Part shown: in pieces, positions 12,890 through 17,774 of the stretch
Layout of the letters: every line of letters starts with the position of its first letter
How positions within the stretch are numbered: the first letter of the stretch is position 1
Source: an uncultured Bacteroidales bacterium
GTDB lineage: Bacteria > Bacteroidota > Bacteroidia > Bacteroidales > UBA932
Assembly: GCA_945983015.1 (NCBI GenBank)
Contig: CAMFSN010000022.1
Span: forward strand, 1-17,774
Length of the DNA: 17,774 nucleotides
Direction: 5' to 3'
Translations under genes and position numbers: made by a program
The notes under the pieces: generated by a model
Databases searched by the model: none
What the model was told of the DNA's origin: nothing
What the model saw: only the letters and a program-made list of their open reading frames with translations

Positions 12890-14845
12890 ATGCAAGTATT
12901 AAAATTCGGCGGAAGTTCAGTAGCTGACGCCACAGCGATGTCCAGAGTTCTGGACATCGTGTCCAAGGCGGCTGAAAAAGACAAGGTCGTACTGGTTTCT
13001 TCCGCCATCAGCGGAGCGACAGACCTGCTCATCAAGGCGAGCGGAAGTAGTGAGGAAGAAAGGAATGCCCTGCTGGAAGAACTGAAGAAAAAACATTTTA
13101 AAATTATCGAAAGACTCTTCACGGGAAGGGAGCAGTTCGACACCAAAGAGAGCATAGAGCAGATACACAAGCGTCTGCTGGAGGCAAGGCGCGATGATTA
13201 TCAGGCCTTCGGGGAGTTGTTCTCCACTACCATACTCGCTAAAAAACTAGCCTACGAAGGGCTCGACACCCTCTGGATAGATTCCGTGGACCTGATTCGC
13301 TGCAAGATGGGCAGTGTGGACAAGGAATACAGCTACAAACGCATCCGTGAAGTGGTAGAAAGCCATCCTGAAATCAGGGTCTTCGTGGCGCCAGGCTTTA
13401 TAGCAGGTGACGAAAATGCTCAGATCTGCACCCTGGGTCGTGGAGGAAGCGATTATAGCGCAGCCCTTTACGCCGCGGCCCTAGGCGCGAATACCCTCCA
13501 GATATGGACTGACGTGCCAGGGATTATGACCACTAACCCTAAGGAGGTAAAAAAGGCGCAGACCATCTCCAGACTGAGCTACCAGGCAGCCTTCTGCCTG
13601 GCTTCACACGGAGCAAAGGTACTCTACGCCCCGACGGTGGCTCCGGCCCAGGAGGCAGGCATTGACATTCAAATCCTCAACTCCCTGGACCCGAAGCAGA
13701 AGGGCAGCGTAATCTGCGACTACCCTGCCAGGGAGGAAGGCGAATGGATAGGAATAGCGAAAAGGGTCTGCGGGGATACGGCGGAATTGGCCTTGGTGGC
13801 AGATGGAAAAATAGCGCAGCAAAGCATAGAAGACGTCCGTATGAGGCTGAACAAAAGAGACATCAGCCAACTTGAATTCCGCGACGAAGGGAATTACCTG
13901 CTTTTGAAAGTGCCTGTATCCCAGGCTCTTGACGCGCTCGCCACCCTACACTATTTCTGTTTCGAAAAAGACGACTACAGGAAAGTGTATCTGGCAGGAA
14001 AGGGAGCGGTGGGCAGCGCCCTGCTGAAGATAATCGCTGAGAGCGATGCCAATATCGACATCTGCGCGATTTCCGCTCACGAGTGCGAAGACGAGGCTTT
14101 CTTCCGGAAGATGATGGAAGAAGCCAGTCCAAACAGCATATTTGTAGATTGTACTGACAGCGAAAGCATTTGGAAATGGTACGTCCCTGTACTGGAAGCC
14201 GGCATTAACATAGTATCCTCTAACAGAAGGGCCCTCAGTGTGCCTTATGCCGAGTATGCGGCGATGAAAAGAAGTGCCAGGCTTTCCCGCCGCTTCCTAC
14301 GCTACGAAACCACTGTAGGCACAGCCCTGCCGGTCCTCTTTTCCATAGCCACAAGTGCCGCCAGCTCTGATGAGATCCTCTCAATAGAGGCGGTTGTGAG
14401 TTGTACCCTTAATTTTATTCTTACAAGCGAACTACCTTTCGCTCAAGCACTTAAAAAGGCTCAGGAGATAGGGCTCACAGAAAAAGATCCATCTCAGGAC
14501 CTTTTAGGGCGCGATGCTACGAGAAAATTGCTTATCTTAGCGAGAGAAGCGGGAGTCAAACTCGAAGAGAAGGATATAGAGATAGAACCTGTGGAAGAAG
14601 ACAAAGTCAGATCTAACCAGCGTTTTGTCGCCTCGCTCGTAAAGGACGACAGCTCTGCTCTGGGCTACAAGGCCTCCATCCGGATGAAGGAGATAGATGA
14701 AACTCATCCGGCCAGAAGTCTCAAGGGCACAGAAAATATGATAATCATAAGAAGCACCTACCAGCCTTCTCCTCTGATCATCCAAGGTGCCGGAGAAGGA
14801 GCTATGATGGCTGCTTCCAGGGTATTGAACGATATACTGCGATAA
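12890..14845 (+). CDS. thrA: Compact bifunctional aspartokinase/homoserine dehydrogenase
   Basis: A 651-residue fusion that phosphorylates aspartate and reduces aspartate semialdehyde to homoserine, feeding lysine, threonine and methionine synthesis. The kinase part has KFGGSSVA (5-12), GELFSTTILAKKL, FVAPGFIAGDENAQICTLGRGGSDYSAA in sequence with GRGGSD at 183-188, and WTDVPGIMTTNP. It ends near residue 275. The dehydrogenase part starts with VYLAGKGAVGSALL (GxGxxG at 370-375) and retains YETTVGTALP, D533, D537, D542 and K546. E. coli ThrA is about 820 residues; most of the difference is the region between the domains, only about 88 residues where two ACT domains normally sit. The usual N-K-K near the substrate site is N445-R-R. 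The stop and the next start share one base (TAATG). Both activities are likely, with altered feedback control. Confidence 0.9.
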   Translation: MQVLKFGGSSVADATAMSRVLDIVSKAAEKDKVVLVSSAISGATDLLIKASGSSEEERNALLEELKKKHFKIIERLFTGREQFDTKESIEQIHKRLLEARRDDYQAFGELFSTTILAKKLAYEGLDTLWIDSVDLIRCKMGSVDKEYSYKRIREVVESHPEIRVFVAPGFIAGDENAQICTLGRGGSDYSAALYAAALGANTLQIWTDVPGIMTTNPKEVKKAQTISRLSYQAAFCLASHGAKVLYAPTVAPAQEAGIDIQILNSLDPKQKGSVICDYPAREEGEWIGIAKRVCGDTAELALVADGKIAQQSIEDVRMRLNKRDISQLEFRDEGNYLLLKVPVSQALDALATLHYFCFEKDDYRKVYLAGKGAVGSALLKIIAESDANIDICAISAHECEDEAFFRKMMEEASPNSIFVDCTDSESIWKWYVPVLEAGINIVSSNRRALSVPYAEYAAMKRSARLSRRFLRYETTVGTALPVLFSIATSAASSDEILSIEAVVSCTLNFILTSELPFAQALKKAQEIGLTEKDPSQDLLGRDATRKLLILAREAGVKLEEKDIEIEPVEEDKVRSNQRFVASLVKDDSSALGYKASIRMKEIDETHPARSLKGTENMIIIRSTYQPSPLIIQGAGEGAMMAASRVLNDILR

Positions 14846-15840
14846 TGGACCAGAGGCTCACAGAACTCTTTCGAAAGATTTTGGAGATAGACTCGACTTC
14901 CGGACAGGAGGTCGGTCTCGCCCGTTTTCTATACGAGCAACTGGAAGCCCCCTACAAGGAATTGCTCGAAGTGGGAGATGGAAGCCTGAACCTGCTCCTC
15001 AAGTGGAGCGAGAATCCTAAAGTGGTGTACTGCACTCATTTGGATACCGTTCCTCCCTACATCCCTCCTCGCTTCGAAGCGGACGGAAGCGTCTGGGGCC
15101 GAGGCTCTTGCGATGCGAAAGGCCAATTGATCTCTCTGCTCGGCGCCTGTCTGGCACTGGAGGAAAAGGGTCACAGGGACTTCGCCCTGCTGCTTTTAAG
15201 CGGAGAAGAGACGGGCTCCTTCGGGGCCAAAGCCTTCAGCGGCAGACTCAGCGCTCCCCTGCTTGTCATAGGAGAGCCTACGGAGAACATCCCAGTGAGC
15301 GCCACCAAAGGCACCCTCTCCTATAGCCTGCACTTCAGCGGAAAGGCCAGCCACAGCGGTTATCCCGAATACGGGGACAGTGCCATAGAAAGATGGATGG
15401 ACTTTATGATGGAACTCGAAATGGAGAACGACTGGAGCAGGGACAAAGTCCTCGGAGAGACCACCTGGAACGTGGGTATGCTCAGCAGCCTGAATCCCCA
15501 GAACGTCCTGAGCCCCTCCCTTAGCTGCCAACTGTATTTCAGAACCACCTTCGCCAGTCACGAGAAAGTTAAGGCCTGGATGCAGAAAAAGGGCAATTCC
15601 CGCCTTGAAGTAAGCCTGAGAGGAGGCGACGAGCCTAGAAACTACTATGTTCCGGAAGGCTTCAAGGGAAAGGTCGCAGCCTTTGGCAGCGATGCCCCGC
15701 ACCTGCAGGGATTCGAAAAGAAAATCATCTGCGGACCCGGCTCCATTCTGGATGCCCATACTGAAAAGGAAAAAGTATTGTTAAAGGATATAGATATAGC
15801 GATTAATAATAACATTAGATTTTATGAAGGTTGTAATTAG
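14845..15840 (+). CDS. M20 family metallohydrolase, probable DapE-type succinyl-diaminopimelate desuccinylase
   Basis: A 331-residue member of the ArgE/DapE/LysK deacylase group. All expected zinc ligands and catalytic residues are visible: H65 and D67 in CTHLDTVPP, D90 in GRGSCDAKG, E121/E122 in SGEETGS, E144 in VIGEPTE, and H305 in ILDAHTEKE. The central dimerisation domain carries KGTLSYSLHFSGKASHSG. It is shorter than E. coli DapE (about 375). By sequence alone the substrate could be N-acetylornithine, N-acetyl-lysine or N-succinyl/acetyl-diaminopimelate. Its place between the aspartokinase/homoserine dehydrogenase gene and dapB-dapA-dapD favours the diaminopimelate pathway, where DapD makes the succinylated precursor. 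It shares one base with the upstream stop and overlaps dapB by 17 bases. Confidence 0.85.
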   Translation: MDQRLTELFRKILEIDSTSGQEVGLARFLYEQLEAPYKELLEVGDGSLNLLLKWSENPKVVYCTHLDTVPPYIPPRFEADGSVWGRGSCDAKGQLISLLGACLALEEKGHRDFALLLLSGEETGSFGAKAFSGRLSAPLLVIGEPTENIPVSATKGTLSYSLHFSGKASHSGYPEYGDSAIERWMDFMMELEMENDWSRDKVLGETTWNVGMLSSLNPQNVLSPSLSCQLYFRTTFASHEKVKAWMQKKGNSRLEVSLRGGDEPRNYYVPEGFKGKVAAFGSDAPHLQGFEKKIICGPGSILDAHTEKEKVLLKDIDIAINNNIRFYEGCN

Positions 15841-16492
15841 CGGATATGGCAAGATGGGCCATATGATTGAAGGCGTCCTTCTCAAACGCGGAATTGAGAT
15901 AGCAGCTATTACCGAAGACGTGCGTAGCGTGGATCCTGCCATCGCAAAGGAGAGCGTATGCATCGACTTCACCACTCCGGATGCATTCAAGGCGAACTAC
16001 GAATTTCTCGCAGAGAACTTCAAGGCCGTAGTTGTGGGAACCACAGGCTGGGATGACATCAAGACCAAAGTTATCGGAAGTTTCTATATAGCAGATACAC
16101 CGATGATTTACTCGGCCAATTTCTCCATCGGAGTGAATGCCGTGTTTGCAGCTGTGGACAAGGTCTGCGAAGCCCTTCGCGGATACAACTATGTGCCACA
16201 CATCGAAGAAACTCACCACACAGGCAAGCTTGACTCACCTTCAGGCACCGCCAAGGTGCTTGCCCAGATCGTAAGACACGAGTTGGGCGTGAAACCTGAC
16301 ATTACCTCCATCAGAGAAGGAGACGTAGTGGGCACCCACGTGGTAAAATTCAAATCCGACGTGGATAAAATCAAGATTTCCCACGAGGCCTTCAGCCGCG
16401 AAGCCTTCGCAGAAGGCGCCGTAGTAGCAGCCCAGATGACGGAGAATCTGAAAGGGGTTCACGAATTCAAGGAGATGTTAGCTATCAAATAA
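15824..16492 (+). CDS. dapB: 4-hydroxy-tetrahydrodipicolinate reductase DapB (short form)
   Basis: A 222-residue cytoplasmic reductase of the diaminopimelate/lysine pathway that reduces the DapA product with NAD(P)H. The dinucleotide motif is SGYGKMG (6-12), followed by VVVGTTGW (69-76) and NFSIGVN. The catalytic and substrate segment is EETHHTGKLDSPSGTA, with H131, H132 and K135. The C-terminal REGDVVGTHVV and ISHEAFSREAFAEGAV are family-typical. It is shorter than the E. coli enzyme (273) because the loop after the first strand pair is very compact, but no motif is lost. The start at 15824 gives the nucleotide-binding strand immediately and overlaps the M20 gene by 17 bases; dapA follows after two bases. 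Confidence 0.96.
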   Translation: MKVVISGYGKMGHMIEGVLLKRGIEIAAITEDVRSVDPAIAKESVCIDFTTPDAFKANYEFLAENFKAVVVGTTGWDDIKTKVIGSFYIADTPMIYSANFSIGVNAVFAAVDKVCEALRGYNYVPHIEETHHTGKLDSPSGTAKVLAQIVRHELGVKPDITSIREGDVVGTHVVKFKSDVDKIKISHEAFSREAFAEGAVVAAQMTENLKGVHEFKEMLAIK

Positions 16493-16494
16493 TT

Positions 16495-17373
16495 ATGGCT
16501 TCTGTCGTGTTCAAAGGCTGCGGAACGGCCCTTCTGACTCCTTTCAAGGAGGATCTGAGCATAGATTATCAGGCTTATGAAAAGCTGCTGATTCGCCAGG
16601 TAGAGCAAGGCATTGATTTCCTGGTGCCTCTCGGAACCTCCGGAGAGACTCCTACCCTAAGCAGGGAAGAAAAACTGGAACTTCTGAGAATCACCAAAGA
16701 ACATTCCGCCGGAAAGCCCCTGTTGGTCGGCTGTGGCAGCAATTCCCTTAACGCCACACTTGAGAATATAGCCCTGGTTCACGATTATGCGGATGCCCTT
16801 CTGGTGGTGGTTCCTTTCTACAACAAGCCTACCCAGGAAGGTCTCTATCTCTACTACAAAGCCTTGGCAGAACACACTGACAAGCCTATCGTAATGTACA
16901 ATGTCCCGGGAAGGACAGGGGTGAATATGAAGGCGGAGACCAGCCTGAGAATAGCCCGGGAAGTGAAGGGAGTCATTGGCATAAAGGAAGCCTCCGGGGA
17001 TTTTCAACAGGTCAAGCAGATCATAGAAGGATCAGAGGAAGACTTTCTGGTGCTTAGCGGAGACGACGATATGACCTTCGAGCTGATAAGGGCAGGGGCG
17101 GATGGAGTAATCTCCGTAGCCTCGAATGTGCTTCCTCGGGAAGTGGGGAGGATGTGCGGATTGGCCTTGAATGGAGAGTTTGAAGAGGCAGGGCTGCTGA
17201 ATGAGAAGCTGATGCCGCTATTCAAGGCTTGCTTCGTGGAGTCTAACCCTATTCCAGGGAAAGAGGCGCTGCATCAGCTGGGGCTGTGCACAAATGCCGT
17301 AAGACTGCCGCTGAGCAGGGCGAATGAGAACACTTGTAAGAGGATTAAAGAGACACTCGCAGAATGGAAGTAA
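16495..17373 (+). CDS. dapA: 4-hydroxy-tetrahydrodipicolinate synthase DapA
   Basis: A 292-residue class I aldolase-fold enzyme that condenses pyruvate with aspartate semialdehyde, the committed step of diaminopimelate/lysine synthesis. Family motifs are GCGTALLTPF near the N-terminus, PLGTSGETPTLS (T48-S49, where T-T is commoner), VVVPFYNKPTQEGLYLYYKALAE, YNVPGRTG with the catalytic tyrosine at 135, and GIKEASGDF with the Schiff-base lysine at 164. LSGDDDMT and GADGVISVASNVLP also fit. Length is exactly typical. It starts two bases after dapB and overlaps dapD by ten bases (or ends two bases before it if dapD starts at 17376). Confidence 0.97.
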   Translation: MASVVFKGCGTALLTPFKEDLSIDYQAYEKLLIRQVEQGIDFLVPLGTSGETPTLSREEKLELLRITKEHSAGKPLLVGCGSNSLNATLENIALVHDYADALLVVVPFYNKPTQEGLYLYYKALAEHTDKPIVMYNVPGRTGVNMKAETSLRIAREVKGVIGIKEASGDFQQVKQIIEGSEEDFLVLSGDDDMTFELIRAGADGVISVASNVLPREVGRMCGLALNGEFEEAGLLNEKLMPLFKACFVESNPIPGKEALHQLGLCTNAVRLPLSRANENTCKRIKETLAEWK

Positions 17374-17774
17374 ATATGGAGCTCTTCCAGCGCACGCTTA
17401 AGGAACTGGAAGAAGGCAAGATAAGAGTTGCCGAGAAGATAGATGGCAGCTGGAAAGTAAACGTGGAGATCAAGGAGATTATCCTGGCGGGCTTCCGTCT
17501 GGGGCTGGTTAAGGATATGTCCCAGGGCCAATTCTCTTTCTTCGACAAGGATACTTTCCCTACCCGTAAGTTCGAGGCTTGCGACGGAGTGCGGATAGTC
17601 CCTGGGGGAAGCAGCATCCGAAGAGGGGCTCACCTGGCTAAGGGCGTTATCGTAATGCCTCCTTCCTATGTGAATGTAGGAGCCTTTGTGGATGAGGGAA
17701 CTATGATAGATTCCCACGTGACCATAGGATCCTGTGCTCAGGTAGGCAAGCATATCCACGTCTCTGCCGCCACC
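17364..17774 (+). CDS. dapD: Tetrahydrodipicolinate N-succinyltransferase DapD, 3' end outside window
   Basis: The first 137 codons of a left-handed beta-helix acyltransferase that adds succinyl to tetrahydrodipicolinate from succinyl-CoA. IRVAEKIDGSW, RIVPGGSSIRRGAHLAKGV, MPPSYVNVGAFVDEGTMID and GSCAQVGKHIHVSAAT match the DapD family and show the hexapeptide repeats beginning. The protein starts about 25 residues later than the E. coli enzyme; an in-frame TAA at 17346 rules out a longer N-terminus. The start may be ATG 17364 (overlapping dapA by ten bases) or ATG 17376 (two bases after its stop). The gene is cut only by the window edge. Its presence points to a succinylase (or acylase) branch for diaminopimelate. 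Acetyl versus succinyl preference cannot be decided here, but this subfamily is the succinyl type. Confidence 0.93.
   Translation, partial: MEVNMELFQRTLKELEEGKIRVAEKIDGSWKVNVEIKEIILAGFRLGLVKDMSQGQFSFFDKDTFPTRKFEACDGVRIVPGGSSIRRGAHLAKGVIVMPPSYVNVGAFVDEGTMIDSHVTIGSCAQVGKHIHVSAAT

Noticed and set aside
1..17774. CRISPR arrays, tRNA/rRNA genes, transposases, long direct or inverted repeats
   Set aside because: None could be seen; almost every base is accounted for by protein-coding genes.

Overview
The window looks like a chromosomal segment of a Bacteroidota bacterium, most likely Bacteroidales. The evidence is the Bacteroidota promoter element TAnnTTTG upstream of several genes, short-signal lipoproteins, the lack of Shine-Dalgarno sequences, and family-level resemblance of the proteins. 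Gene packing is extreme: most neighbours overlap or are separated by 2-3 bases, the longest gene-free stretch is about 100 bases, and several enzymes (ThrA-type kinase/dehydrogenase, DapB, M20 hydrolase, DapD N-terminus) are shorter than usual. Bases 1-43 are not genomic. They are an Illumina Nextera i7 adapter, so the true sequence starts at 44 and the contig end is technical.

Layout. (1) 44-2420: a comM/yifB-type AAA+ gene on the minus strand, cut off by the adapter; divergent from it, tsaE (tRNA t6A synthesis); then an unrecognised lipoprotein gene on the minus strand whose 3' end overlaps that of tsaE. (2) 2421-2522: a short divergent promoter region. (3) 2523-8145: three plus-strand genes joined by ATGA stop/start overlaps: a lipoprotein serine hydrolase of the beta-lactamase/PBP fold, NADP-type glutamate dehydrogenase, and a 984-residue protein with two receiver-like domains and a PEP-synthase-type ATP-grasp domain but no phospho-histidine domain. 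(4) 8133-8168: a weak terminator-like hairpin followed directly by a promoter element. (5) 8175-17774: one dense plus-strand run: cdaA (c-di-AMP synthesis), mutS2, yraN, a mannose-1-phosphate guanylyltransferase, then a lysine/diaminopimelate block: bifunctional aspartokinase/homoserine dehydrogenase, an M20 hydrolase, dapB, dapA and the start of dapD, which runs off the window.

How they work together: the last five genes supply most of a pathway from aspartate to diaminopimelate through N-succinylated intermediates. DapA condenses aspartate semialdehyde with pyruvate, DapB reduces the product, DapD succinylates it, and the M20 enzyme is the natural candidate for the desuccinylase. CdaA and mutS2 head this run; cell-wall homeostasis (c-di-AMP, diaminopimelate, GDP-mannose) is a plausible common thread, but that is inference. 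The most unusual item is the receiver/ATP-grasp protein translationally coupled to glutamate dehydrogenase, which suggests an uncharacterised regulator or phosphotransfer enzyme tied to nitrogen or carbon status. No RNA genes, insertion sequences, CRISPR arrays or long repeats were seen.
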